9,680 bases of DNA from Sulfuricurvum sp. (GCA_022729835.1 DZBC01000040.1:1-9680), one strand, 5' to 3'. Shown: positions 1-7,836, numbered from the stretch's first letter. The notes: generated by a model not told the origin, from the sequence alone. Numbers and translations are program-made.

Positions 1-205
1 CGCTCGTATCGTCGATCCATGTACCGTCGAATCGGCGGTGGTCATACCCAATCGCCTCATACTGCGTCTGCATGATCTTCGAGGCAATGTAGTGGCTATC
101 ATGCAGCAGATAATCTTGGCGCAAAGCCGAAGCCCCAAGACCCGCCATAATGCCAATCAGCACCACCACAAAGATGAGTTCTAAAAGTGAAAATGCTCTG
201 CTCAT
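1..205 (-). CDS. Prepilin-like protein, partial (3' end outside window)
   Basis: The first 68 codons are visible and the gene runs off the left edge. The protein opens MSRAFSLLELIFVVVLIGIM, a classic type IV prepilin/pseudopilin N-terminus: a leader of four residues ending in Ala at -1, then F1, Glu5 and a hydrophobic helix of about 20 residues. A prepilin peptidase of the PilD type would cut between Ala and Phe and methylate the Phe. The ATG at 205-203 overlaps the TGA of the preceding gene (204-202) as ATGA, which suggests translational coupling; I see no strong Shine-Dalgarno of its own. The Ala at -1 with an FSLLE/FTLIE core is a style I associate with Campylobacterota pilins. It is probably a MshC/GspH-like minor pilin of the same pilus as its neighbours, but the C-terminal domain that would decide this is missing. 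Confidence 0.9.
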   Translation of the reverse strand, partial: MSRAFSLLELIFVVVLIGIMAGLGASALRQDYLLHDSHYIASKIMQTQYEAIGYDHRRFDGTWIDDTS

Positions 206-642
206 GCGCGTTGCAACGTCTTTCGTAGGATGCGGACTTTTGGGGTGCCATCGATCGAAGCATTGACCTCTACATGTAAGAGGACGTAACCGTGGCTTTC
301 GGGGGATTCGATGGGAGTGTACAGATTGGCATCAGCGCACGTTTCACCATACATGTAATAGCGCTGAATCTCCACAAAGACTGTGAATTTTTTTCCGCGC
401 TCTTCCGGCGGTTGGGTGATATTGGGAAAGCGCAGGCATCCATCCGTCGATCGATTTTGCTTACTTATCTCCAATAGAGTTTGCTCCACTGCACTCTGAA
501 CCAAAAGCTCCGCCTGCTCCCGCACATAACTATCCGCCGTATGCTTCGCGCCGATCGAAGCGTAGCGCAGCACCACGATCATCATCCCGCTGATGAGCAA
601 AATCATCCCGATCGCCTGCCACAACCCCACACCACGGCGCAT
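202..642 (-). CDS. Non-canonical minor pilin-like protein (MshP/PilX-like)
   Basis: This is a 146-residue protein with a short basic start (MRRG), one hydrophobic helix at residues about 5-25, and then a soluble domain. It has the overall shape of a prepilin: Gly4 could be the -1 residue, but VGLWQ follows, so no Glu stands at +5. Type IV minor pilins and tip pseudopilins such as GspK, PilX and MshP often lack or vary this residue. Two Cys (about 69 and 102) may form a disulfide in the periplasm. The start ATG shares one base with the TGA of the upstream gene (TGATG), and AAAAGGCGG lies seven bases before it, a good ribosome binding site. It sits in an unbroken run of pilin genes, so a place in the same minor-pilin complex is the natural inference. 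Assignment as MshP-like rests on position and shape, not on a recognised signature. Confidence 0.85.
   Translation of the reverse strand: MRRGVGLWQAIGMILLISGMMIVVLRYASIGAKHTADSYVREQAELLVQSAVEQTLLEISKQNRSTDGCLRFPNITQPPEERGKKFTVFVEIQRYYMYGETCADANLYTPIESPESHGYVLLHVEVNASIDGTPKVRILRKTLQRA
271..278. repeat. TACATGTA palindrome, site 1
   Basis: The site extends to TACATGTAAG on the plus strand. It lies in the MshP-like gene and is read there as His-Val. Confidence 0.85.
350..357. repeat. TACATGTA palindrome, site 2
   Basis: Extends to TACATGTAA. In the same gene as site 1, 79 bases away, but read in another frame as Tyr-Met-Tyr. Confidence 0.85.
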
Positions 643-659
643 CAGAAAACCGCCTTTTG
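637..659 (-). repeat. Repeated gene-start cassette, copy 1
   Basis: On the minus strand, CAAAAGGCGGT, four bases, then TGATGCGC. It combines the ribosome binding site, the stop of the MshO-like gene and the start of the MshP-like gene. The same arrangement is found at 1554-1577. Confidence 0.6.
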
Positions 660-1559
660 TTTGCTTACATGTACGCCCGATGAAGGGTTACCGCGAATCG
701 AGCGGTTCATATCGATGGCAAGGCGAATGGCGTTGTTGATGTAGCTGGCGCGAAAGGCGACGACGTCTTCGGCAAGGATGGAGACACTACCGCTTCTATT
801 TCCTCTTGAATCGGCACAAAACGTTTCACCTTCATAAGGCTGAAAATTATAAAAAAGAAACAGCGTATTTTTAAAAGTCTCATCTTGTATCGCCGAAGCA
901 TCAAAGCCAAGACACTGAAAATCAGCTTTTTTTAAATCTTCCCCTCGTGTGACCGCATAACCGCCATTAGTGAGGTAGAACTTTTCATAAATCACACTTG
1001 GAACGTCACCCGCTGCAAAGACTATTGATCCTTGAACGACTGATTCTATACCAAAACTCAAATTACTGGCCGAACCATGCCAGCCATATGCGCCACTGCA
1101 TGTACCAAGTGTTGATTCTCCTTCGTCGAATGAACCGGCGAATATTAAATTGTGGCGATCATATGCGAGCGTGGCATTAGTTTCAGGCGTATCTAGTGTT
1201 CGATTTGTCTTATCACTCGCGTTCATATCCACAAATCCATCATACTTCCCTGCCAATAACTGCTCCTCATCAAGCGCCAACCACTCCAAAACAGTTAAAT
1301 TATCATTGCTGGCTACATCCGAAATAGCCTTACATGTACCATCTGGATTGTACCCGATCACGCTATTAGGTATCCGATTATAAAGCAATACGCTCAACTG
1401 ATCGAGCACAATTTGTGAGCGTAGCGAAAGCTCCGTGACCGCCTTGGCTTTGGCGGAGCGGATGTAAAGTTCACCCAGTGCCTTGAAGCTACCCAGTGCC
1501 AAAATGGAAGCCACCACCACCGTAAAGATCATCTCGATCAGCGTAAACGCGCCGCGCAT
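642..1559 (-). CDS. Prepilin-type minor pilin, MshO/PilW-like
   Basis: The product has 305 residues if it starts at the ATG at 1559-1557. In-frame GTG (1562) and TTG (1565) codons lie just upstream, but the ATG overlaps the TGA of the preceding gene as TGATG and has AAGGCGG eight bases before it, so I prefer it. The protein begins MRGAFTLIEMIFTVVVASIL: leader ending in Ala at -1, F1, Glu5 and a long hydrophobic helix, the hallmark of a prepilin peptidase substrate. Length is large for a pilin and typical of PilW, MshO or GspJ-like minor pilins. Four Cys sit in GTC, GTC, FQC and TFC contexts and may form disulfides. Position after a MshD-like gene and before a MshP-like gene matches the D-O-P order of MSHA loci. 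Role: minor pilin of a pilus tip or priming complex in the inner membrane and periplasm. Confidence 0.9.
   Translation of the reverse strand: MRGAFTLIEMIFTVVVASILALGSFKALGELYIRSAKAKAVTELSLRSQIVLDQLSVLLYNRIPNSVIGYNPDGTCKAISDVASNDNLTVLEWLALDEEQLLAGKYDGFVDMNASDKTNRTLDTPETNATLAYDRHNLIFAGSFDEGESTLGTCSGAYGWHGSASNLSFGIESVVQGSIVFAAGDVPSVIYEKFYLTNGGYAVTRGEDLKKADFQCLGFDASAIQDETFKNTLFLFYNFQPYEGETFCADSRGNRSGSVSILAEDVVAFRASYINNAIRLAIDMNRSIRGNPSSGVHVSKQKAVF
666..673. repeat. TACATGTA palindrome, site 3
   Basis: Extends to CTTACATGTAC. Lies near the 3' end of the MshO-like gene, read as His-Val. Confidence 0.85.
1331..1338. repeat. TACATGTA palindrome, site 4
   Basis: Extends to CTTACATGTACC. Within the MshO-like gene, read as Thr-Cys. 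A partial copy (GCATGTACC) at 1098-1106 in the same gene also encodes Thr-Cys. Confidence 0.85.
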
Positions 1560-1577
1560 CACCAATACCGCCTTTTG
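1554..1577 (-). repeat. Repeated gene-start cassette, copy 2
   Basis: On the minus strand, CAAAAGGCGGT, five bases, then TGATGCGC, at the MshD-like to MshO-like junction. Nineteen bases match the copy at 637-659, with the spacer differing by one base. Confidence 0.6.
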
Positions 1578-2107
1578 ATATCGATCTCGCCGATATTGGC
1601 CGAATCGTAAAAGAAGCTGGACTGAAAGTTACTGCCGGTGCGTGGATCGGTCGTCTCGACAAGTACCCTAACGTTTTTACGATCACCTACTTGCAGCACT
1701 TCAGAACTAAGCGCGTATAAAACCCTTGATCCTTTGGTAGAAGTACCATAACCGTCAAAATCATCAATATCGTTGCGGTCTGCATCTTCAAGCCCAAAAA
1801 TAGCCGTCGGTGCACCACCCAAACAGTTACGCGATCCTATAAATCCGCCATCACGATACCCCGTTGCAGCGCTACATGTAAGCCCCCCCGCATTCACGAT
1901 CTTCCCTCCCGAAATGCGCGTCGCCTCATCCCACGGCAACGCGGTGATCTCATACATCAGACTCAGGGCATTATAAAGCGCATCCTCTTTCATCCCAAGT
2001 TGCAACGATTTGTTGGAAGCGAAGATAATCTTAGGCACCACCGTAAAAACGATGGCAATGATCACCATCGAAAAAATCAGCTCAATAAGCGTGACGCCGG
2101 TGCGCAT
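1559..2107 (-). CDS. Prepilin-type minor pilin, MshD-like
   Basis: The protein has 182 residues and opens MRTGVTLIELIFSMVIIAIV: Gly at -1, V1, Glu5 and a hydrophobic helix, a textbook type III prepilin signal. Downstream, near residues 107-120, the acidic motif DADRNDIDDFDGYG resembles the DDVDDF(N/D)G stretch I associate with MshD-type MSHA minor pilins, which is why I call it MshD-like. Two Cys (about 78 and 95) could pair. Its ATG directly abuts the TAG of the giant MshQ-like gene, with AAGGTG at about 2117-2122 as a possible ribosome binding site; its TGA overlaps the next start. It should be an inner-membrane-anchored subunit assembled with the neighbouring minor pilins. GspI-like function in a secretion pseudopilus is the alternative. 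Confidence 0.9.
   Translation of the reverse strand: MRTGVTLIELIFSMVIIAIVFTVVPKIIFASNKSLQLGMKEDALYNALSLMYEITALPWDEATRISGGKIVNAGGLTCSAATGYRDGGFIGSRNCLGGAPTAIFGLEDADRNDIDDFDGYGTSTKGSRVLYALSSEVLQVGDRKNVRVLVETTDPRTGSNFQSSFFYDSANIGEIDIKRRYW
1873..1880. repeat. TACATGTA palindrome, site 5
   Basis: Extends to CTACATGTAAG. Within the MshD-like gene, read as Thr-Cys. Confidence 0.85.
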
Positions 2108-5100
2108 CTATCGAAACACCTTCACGCCCTGGCGCAGCTCTTCACTACGCTGAGGCGTGTTGAAATCACTACCGCTGAAGGTACCGCTACTGATCTCAGA
2201 GGGGTTGGTGATCCGCCAGAAGCTGTAGTTGAAGCAAGGATGCTCCGAGCAGAGGCTACCGACGGTGTAATCAAAAGCGTTGCCAAAGCCCTCAGGCGCG
2301 TACCAGAGCCACGCATCGACATTCAGGTGCACCACACGGCTAAAGGGTTCGGTTCGGGTAGTGGCGACATGCGCATCGATCACTCCGGCGTCTGATGGTG
2401 GCAGCGTCAGTGTCACCTGCGCGTCAGCGGTCGCCGTAAACTGCATCGTCTGCTCCACACTGTGCGCGTGAAGGCGCCCAAAAACATGCCCAGTGTGCGC
2501 CTCGTTGCGGTACCAATCGAGCGAGTTTTGCTGCCAGCCACTCGCGCCCAGATCATCGCGCCGATAAACTTCAATCTCCAGAGGATGTTGCGCATGGATG
2601 GTCGTTTTAAGATCGCGCGTCTTAAGCCGTCCGTAGTAAAATGAGAGCGCTCCGTCGTCTTTGTCGGCATCGTGGTTGAGCACTTTGGCACTGTTGGCCG
2701 AGACGATCGAAGCGGCCAGACCGGATACGCTAAAAGGGGCGATCGGTAGTGTAAAGTTGCGATCGACATTGAGCGCATAAGAGGCCGAAGCGTTACCCTC
2801 AACAAACTGCGACGCCGCGATCAGCACCCGTTTGTCAATATCGCCGAGCGTCGCGCCTGTATCCATCAGCGTCCCTTCAATGGCGCTGTAGTTCATATCG
2901 AGCGCATTATCGCCGCCCGCTACATCGACGTCAAACGCCACCTCGACGTTTTGAGCGTAGCAGGTCGCGTTGAAGTCGCGTAGCGCTCGATGCGCTTTGT
3001 CGTTGGCTTGGACGCTTACATGTAAGGTGGCGTTCATCTCCCGCACATCGGCCATGTAGAGCCAATCGCTCTGTGTCGAAGCGTTGATGTCGGTCTGCGT
3101 GACGTTGATCTCATAGGGCAATACGCTGATGCGCACCTCATCTTCGCCGATGAAGCGCGCGGCATCGGGGGTGTCATCGCGGTCGATGTGCGCAAACTCA
3201 CTGCCGTTGATCTCATAAAGCCGCAGCGCCAGATCATAAGCCAAACCGCTGTAGTTGGCATCGAGCGGCCCCGCAGCGCCGTCTTGAAACTGTATGGGTT
3301 CGATCATGCCCGTCTCGCCCGCTACGATACAATCAAGGCGCGTCTCGTTCATATCGAGGCGAAACGAGACGTTTTGCGATTCGTTGTAATCCATCGCCGC
3401 GCCCCCCGCCGCATCGTTCGCGCGCGCGCTGACGCTGAAGGTCTCAAGCGCATAATAAGGCCCCGTAGGCTGTAGTGTGAAGCCCAGCGGACGCACCGCG
3501 AAGTCGTCACTTGAGAGGGTGCGGTTATCTTCAACCATTGCGCTGCACGCTACATCCGCGTTGCGCTGCCACTTGAGCGAGAGACGGGCTTGCTTGAGCG
3601 CAACAGGTAGGGTGTAGGTTACGTTGGAGCGGTTGGCGTCCGCAAAGTCGGTTTTGATCCAACCCGATCGCGGAGTCGATGCCGCGTCTACCACCTGCGT
3701 ACAGAGCGTGCCGTTGAACTCCTGATAGCCATCGTTGGTCGCATTGAGCGAAGCGACGGTGAGATCGAACGCCTGTGAGACGATTTTGGTTGATATATTT
3801 CGCTCCGCAATGCTACGTGCGGCATCCCATGCATCAAACATAAAGTTACTAATCGGCTTTGGCATACCGATGGTACCGCAGTGCAAGGCATCCAGCGTAA
3901 AATTATCAACGCTGTGATAATTCACCGACCCCCCTGTGGATCCGGTAAGGCTCAAACGAAACTCATCAGGTGAAGCCGCACTCTGCGTCGCATCGATCCA
4001 ATCAATCAGTGTCGCAAAACCCGAACCCGTATCCCGCTCAACCTTGATCCATGTCTGTGCATGGCGCGTGTCAATTGAAAGCCTATAGTGATGGTTGGGT
4101 GCCGTCGAAGCATCGATACCCGGCGATAAAGTTGCGGTGCCCGCGATGTAGGCGTAGTTATTTGCACTTGAACCGCGTATGGCAACAGAATCCCGTCTTT
4201 GTCCGGGACCGCCCACCCTTCCCTCGTTGGGATTGGAAAAATTACCGAATTCATCGATTCCAAAACCGAGCCACCCTCCCGCAAAGCCGGGAACTCCGCT
4301 CTTTTGTGCATATCCCAAAGAGCCGCCATCCGCTCCGGCGACAGGGATAACCGCAGCATTGGAGAGCGTCAGCGTCATACCGTCGGCTCCGCTGGTACTA
4401 CCATACGCATTGTGCTCAAACGTAATGACGATGAAGTTGTCCCGAGCCGGTAACGCTCCGCTAAGGGTCATTCCGGTAGCTACATACGTTTGCCGATCCG
4501 TCAACATCAATTTGCCGTTTATGATTTGGGGGGTATAGTTTTTCGCTTTGATGATATCCCAATAGGCTGTCGTCACCGGATTTGCAAAATCTTCATTCCA
4601 ACAATTTCCTATATGCGGCGTACAATCAACTGCCAGACGCGCAGTTCCATCATAATTCTTGCCTTGACGTTCGTTGTTATACATCTGGATGATCTCATCT
4701 GCTCCAATGGCCACACCGTATAGCTTCACTTCATCGATACTGCCTTTGAAAAAATGGTTGCCGCTCCCCCTACGCGCGAGGTAGAGCGGCGAAGTACCGT
4801 TGGCCGTAGTGGCACTCAAACTCGTCTGCTGGGCGATCAACACCCCGTCCATATAAATCCGCACATACTCGCCCCGCTTCATGACACCGACTAGATGGTG
4901 CCAGCCGTTTAGCGCAATGGTTCCGCCGGCAGGCTCGCCATAACCTATGCCATTTGGTTGCCATACCGAAAAACCCACTTTGCCGCTGTCGTACACATAA
5001 AGCGCATACTCCCAGCTACCGTTATCGCCCTTGGCCACAATGGGCGTTCTACCCTGTAGTGATGATGCGGGATACGACGGTAGGTTGACCCACGCCGAAA

Positions 5101-7471
5101 CCGTCATCTCTCCAACCGACGCATGGGAGCTGAATCGGTCATCATCGGCGATCACGACCGCATCATCGATCCCGTCAAACACCCCCTTACGGTTGATTAC
5201 CCCTAGCGTGGCGGTGAAGCTCTGCCCAAACGACGTACCGTGTGCCCCACCAACGGTATCGATCACTTCACCGCTGCTACCGCTCCACTGACACTCATCC
5301 AAACGCCACTCTGCCAAAGGACCGCAATCCAAAGGGACTCGGCTCGATCCGTCGTAGTTCTTTTTAGCCCGCTCGTTCGCCTCAATCGACGCAGCAACCG
5401 TCTCGGGCAAGGCGATGGCATAAAACTTCATCTCATCCATGGCAGCGCCGATCGTTTGCGCATCGGCATCGTCTCCCGATGTACCGATCCACCGCAGATA
5501 GCCGTTGGCCGCACGGTTGATGCTCCCTTGATCCACACCGTCGATGAGCATCTTCGTCTGCGAACCGTTGTTGATCACCATCACAAAATGCCATCCGACT
5601 GAGGGCTCGGTAATGCCAAGTTCCCCACTTCCCGTGCCATCCCAAACACCCCAGCCAAATGATGAAGCCGTCTTATCAAAATAGAGAACATCTCCTCCGC
5701 CCTCAAACGCGCCCAAGACGTGGTATCGATCATGCCCTGTACCTTCCAGCGGAAACCGCACCCACGCACTCACGCTATAGGGCTGGCGCAAATCGATATA
5801 GTCTCCGCCTGAAAGTTCCGCGTAACGATTCCCCTCAAGCGTGATCGCGCGATTAATTACCCCCGCCGCGACAGTGTCTGCTCCGCCGCGCGCGTTCGCA
5901 TTGTGGTTGCCGCGCTCATCGGCTATTTCACCCGCACTTCCGCTGTACCCACAGCTATCAAAACGGTACTCTGCCGCTATCGACGCCTCCAAATCAATCA
6001 CTTCGAAGTTGACGCTTCCCAGCGCACCGTCATCATCAAGAGCATCGGAGACCGCCGAGAGATAGTTGGTATAGACCCCCGTCACTTCAGGCGCACTCAG
6101 CCCGACTGAGAGCAAGGAGCTTGCGCCATGAACGAGCGTCGTGCCGTTGGCAAGGTAACGACACTCCAGATCGGTTCCGGCTTGAACGCAGCTCCATTCG
6201 CTTCCGCCCGTTTGTATTGCGATAAAATTGACATCGGCTGGTAACACGAAGTTGATGGCAGTATTGTTTGCATCATCGGGGCCATGGTTGGTAAGGGTCA
6301 CATCGATGACAAATGCGCCGCCTTTGAAGACGGTGTAGGGATGGACAGAAGCATCAAGCGTCAAATTGGCTTCGTTCACAAGCTCTGTGTAGTAAAAGGA
6401 TCGGCTAAATGCGACAATCGAACCAGGTGCGGGCGGGTGGTTTCGGGTCTTCAAGCCGTAATCCGGGCTGCCTACTTTTTGCCACTTATTGCCAGCAATA
6501 ACTCCGGATCCTTGCGCCCTTTTGCTATCTATAACAAGCCCTATATTCCAATTCGATTCGTCACATTTACGAAACCATCCGCCATAGCTACTGTCATTGA
6601 TAGCCTTGGAAGCAATGAATAAATAATGATCTTGTGGAAATAAAATCTGGTTTAACTGTACTTTTTTGCAAAACGGACTTGTAGATGAGTTCTGTCCGTT
6701 ATTCGAACCAACAAAAATACTTCCAGTTAAAAAAGTCTGAATCCGTACCGGATTGGTGCCGCCGTCATTGACATCAAAAGCGATCTCTTTATTGCTTTGA
6801 ATCACAAAATAGCCGACGGTTTCAGGTTGTGTGAGTGCAAGTCCCGCTTCGACAATATAGCTTTTATCTAGTGCGATATGCGCCGATGAAGCGGTGATGC
6901 GATCCACCGACGCGGTAAACCAAGGGATAGAGATCGCATCGTTGGTTGTACCTCGCCCGCCGCTGTTGACATCACCTTCGGGAAGGTTGTTATTATTGGT
7001 CTGCAACTGCACTACGACGCTGGGCGGCTGCGCATAGGCGTGTGCAAAGTTGAGGATATGCCATGTGTCGTTGGCGGGGTCATCATCATTGACCGATCCC
7101 GAAATCTGCATCACTCCCGCTTCAACTTTGGTACCGTCAGGCAAACGATATGTTCCTTGGGGAATTGCCACATAGTAAGCCGGCACATTGACGTGCGGGC
7201 CATCTTCAAAGATACTCTCCATCACCAAAGCGCAAAACCGAGTCGTAGTGACACTGACTATCTTGATGTCTGCATTGTTGTTCCCGCTGTCATCCATCAT
7301 TGCATAGACAATCGGTGGCTGACTGTAGGTTTGTGAGAAGTTGACGCACGTAGGAGCGTTTTCTGATCCGTCAATATCAAACGCACGACTCTCGATGCTA
7401 AGATAACTTGCTGCTTGTAGTGATAGCGCCAGCAGCAACCAGACAGCAACAAGCCTTACATGTAACACCAT
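2108..7471 (-). CDS. Giant secreted multi-lectin protein, MshQ-like
   Basis: This 1787-residue protein has a signal peptide (residues 1-21: basic Arg6, hydrophobic core, LQA before the likely cut). Visible parts, in order: (1) residues about 40-235, two copies of an F-x-x-x-Y-x-Q-P-P-x-V pattern (44-54, 141-152) resembling H-type-lectin-like folds; (2) about 367-494, a DUF11/CARDB-like beta domain (LTNHGPDD); (3) two LamG/concanavalin-like domains, about 495-709 and 718-945, each starting E(Y/W)R(F/L)D and ending NERxxKNYDG; (4) about 956-1198, an L-type-lectin-like domain with GADGMTLTL and GFGIDEFGN, where the Asp may bind metal; (5) about 1205-1787, a MshQ/DUF6701-like C-terminus with DDFAVRPLGF and a late CysX3Cys. 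Architecture and the pilin neighbours support a pilus-associated surface adhesin; sugar or protein ligands are unknown. ATG follows directly after the TAG of the upstream gene, with only a weak AAAAGAG site. Confidence 0.9.
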   Translation of the reverse strand: MVLHVRLVAVWLLLALSLQAASYLSIESRAFDIDGSENAPTCVNFSQTYSQPPIVYAMMDDSGNNNADIKIVSVTTTRFCALVMESIFEDGPHVNVPAYYVAIPQGTYRLPDGTKVEAGVMQISGSVNDDDPANDTWHILNFAHAYAQPPSVVVQLQTNNNNLPEGDVNSGGRGTTNDAISIPWFTASVDRITASSAHIALDKSYIVEAGLALTQPETVGYFVIQSNKEIAFDVNDGGTNPVRIQTFLTGSIFVGSNNGQNSSTSPFCKKVQLNQILFPQDHYLFIASKAINDSSYGGWFRKCDESNWNIGLVIDSKRAQGSGVIAGNKWQKVGSPDYGLKTRNHPPAPGSIVAFSRSFYYTELVNEANLTLDASVHPYTVFKGGAFVIDVTLTNHGPDDANNTAINFVLPADVNFIAIQTGGSEWSCVQAGTDLECRYLANGTTLVHGASSLLSVGLSAPEVTGVYTNYLSAVSDALDDDGALGSVNFEVIDLEASIAAEYRFDSCGYSGSAGEIADERGNHNANARGGADTVAAGVINRAITLEGNRYAELSGGDYIDLRQPYSVSAWVRFPLEGTGHDRYHVLGAFEGGGDVLYFDKTASSFGWGVWDGTGSGELGITEPSVGWHFVMVINNGSQTKMLIDGVDQGSINRAANGYLRWIGTSGDDADAQTIGAAMDEMKFYAIALPETVAASIEANERAKKNYDGSSRVPLDCGPLAEWRLDECQWSGSSGEVIDTVGGAHGTSFGQSFTATLGVINRKGVFDGIDDAVVIADDDRFSSHASVGEMTVSAWVNLPSYPASSLQGRTPIVAKGDNGSWEYALYVYDSGKVGFSVWQPNGIGYGEPAGGTIALNGWHHLVGVMKRGEYVRIYMDGVLIAQQTSLSATTANGTSPLYLARRGSGNHFFKGSIDEVKLYGVAIGADEIIQMYNNERQGKNYDGTARLAVDCTPHIGNCWNEDFANPVTTAYWDIIKAKNYTPQIINGKLMLTDRQTYVATGMTLSGALPARDNFIVITFEHNAYGSTSGADGMTLTLSNAAVIPVAGADGGSLGYAQKSGVPGFAGGWLGFGIDEFGNFSNPNEGRVGGPGQRRDSVAIRGSSANNYAYIAGTATLSPGIDASTAPNHHYRLSIDTRHAQTWIKVERDTGSGFATLIDWIDATQSAASPDEFRLSLTGSTGGSVNYHSVDNFTLDALHCGTIGMPKPISNFMFDAWDAARSIAERNISTKIVSQAFDLTVASLNATNDGYQEFNGTLCTQVVDAASTPRSGWIKTDFADANRSNVTYTLPVALKQARLSLKWQRNADVACSAMVEDNRTLSSDDFAVRPLGFTLQPTGPYYALETFSVSARANDAAGGAAMDYNESQNVSFRLDMNETRLDCIVAGETGMIEPIQFQDGAAGPLDANYSGLAYDLALRLYEINGSEFAHIDRDDTPDAARFIGEDEVRISVLPYEINVTQTDINASTQSDWLYMADVREMNATLHVSVQANDKAHRALRDFNATCYAQNVEVAFDVDVAGGDNALDMNYSAIEGTLMDTGATLGDIDKRVLIAASQFVEGNASASYALNVDRNFTLPIAPFSVSGLAASIVSANSAKVLNHDADKDDGALSFYYGRLKTRDLKTTIHAQHPLEIEVYRRDDLGASGWQQNSLDWYRNEAHTGHVFGRLHAHSVEQTMQFTATADAQVTLTLPPSDAGVIDAHVATTRTEPFSRVVHLNVDAWLWYAPEGFGNAFDYTVGSLCSEHPCFNYSFWRITNPSEISSGTFSGSDFNTPQRSEELRQGVKVFR
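3015..3026. repeat. CTTACATGTAAG perfect 12-base palindrome, site 6
   Basis: Full-length, perfect form of the repeat, in the C-terminal third of the MshQ-like gene, where the core is read as His-Val. Confidence 0.9.
4637..5989 (-). repeat. Tandem LamG domain duplication within the MshQ-like gene
   Basis: Two consecutive domains of about 215-230 residues align from end to end at protein level: EYRFDSCGYSGSAGE against EWRLDECQWSGSSGE at the start, (S/T)VSAWV in the middle, GWH(F/H) further on, DE(M/V)K(F/L)Y before the end, and NERAKKNYDGSSR against NERQGKNYDGTAR in the linker. The DNA has diverged, so this is an old duplication, not a recent or unstable repeat. Confidence 0.8.
7457..7464. repeat. 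TACATGTA palindrome, site 7
   Basis: Extends to CTTACATGTAAC (one base short of the full palindrome). It lies at codons 3-5 of the MshQ-like gene, inside the signal peptide, read as His-Val. Confidence 0.85.
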
Positions 7472-7801
7472 CTACTCTTTTCTAAAACCCAAAACGGAGA
7501 TCTCGCCTAGAGCCTCTTCAAGCTCTATCTGGTGCTCGTTGGCCCAAACTACTATGTCGGCATCAAGCACCAAAAAGTCCTCTGGATCAACCATGTCGTT
7601 TTTGATCTTGATCAGATCGCGGCTGCTCTGTAGTGACAGATAAAAATCACTGTGCTCCAAAATAGGCTTGAGGTCTTCAAGGGCCGCAACAATGGCGTCA
7701 AATTGTGAATAGTTCTTGCGTATATGTTCCTCCATGGCGATCGAGGTCGCATTGAGTGCATAACCGCAAAGTGTCAAAAGTCTATGTTCTTCACGTTCCA
7801 T
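7472..7801 (-). CDS. Small acidic hypothetical protein, first gene of the pilus operon
   Basis: I do not recognise this 109-residue protein. The start at ATG 7801-7799 is chosen because GGAGGG lies a few bases upstream; an in-frame ATG 12 codons earlier (7837) overlaps the best promoter -10 element and has no such site. The sequence is acidic and looks almost wholly helical, with alternating hydrophobic residues, no signal peptide and no membrane segment, so it is probably cytoplasmic. Motifs to note are LEDLKPILEHSDFYLSLQSS in the middle and EEALGEISVLGF near the end. Its TAG is followed at once by the ATG of the giant lectin gene, so the two are very likely co-transcribed and coupled. A role in pilus assembly, regulation or as a small chaperone can only be guessed from position. 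Confidence 0.8.
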   Translation of the reverse strand: MEREEHRLLTLCGYALNATSIAMEEHIRKNYSQFDAIVAALEDLKPILEHSDFYLSLQSSRDLIKIKNDMVDPEDFLVLDADIVVWANEHQIELEEALGEISVLGFRKE

Positions 7802-7836
7802 ACTTTCCCTCCGTGTGAACAAAATTAGTGAAATCA

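Noticed and set aside
2462..5844. Many open frames of 60-130 codons antisense or out of frame to the giant lectin gene.
   Set aside because: They overlap a long gene with clear domain homology, lack ribosome sites and have low-complexity Arg/Ser/Pro-rich translations typical of shadow frames.
5055..7636. Repeated 8-mer TGTAGTGA at 5055, 7416 and 7629 (TGTAGTG also near 3472).
   Set aside because: The three exact copies are read in the same frame on the minus strand as Ser-Leu-Gln (TCA CTA CA), so codon choice is enough to explain them, unlike TACATGTA.
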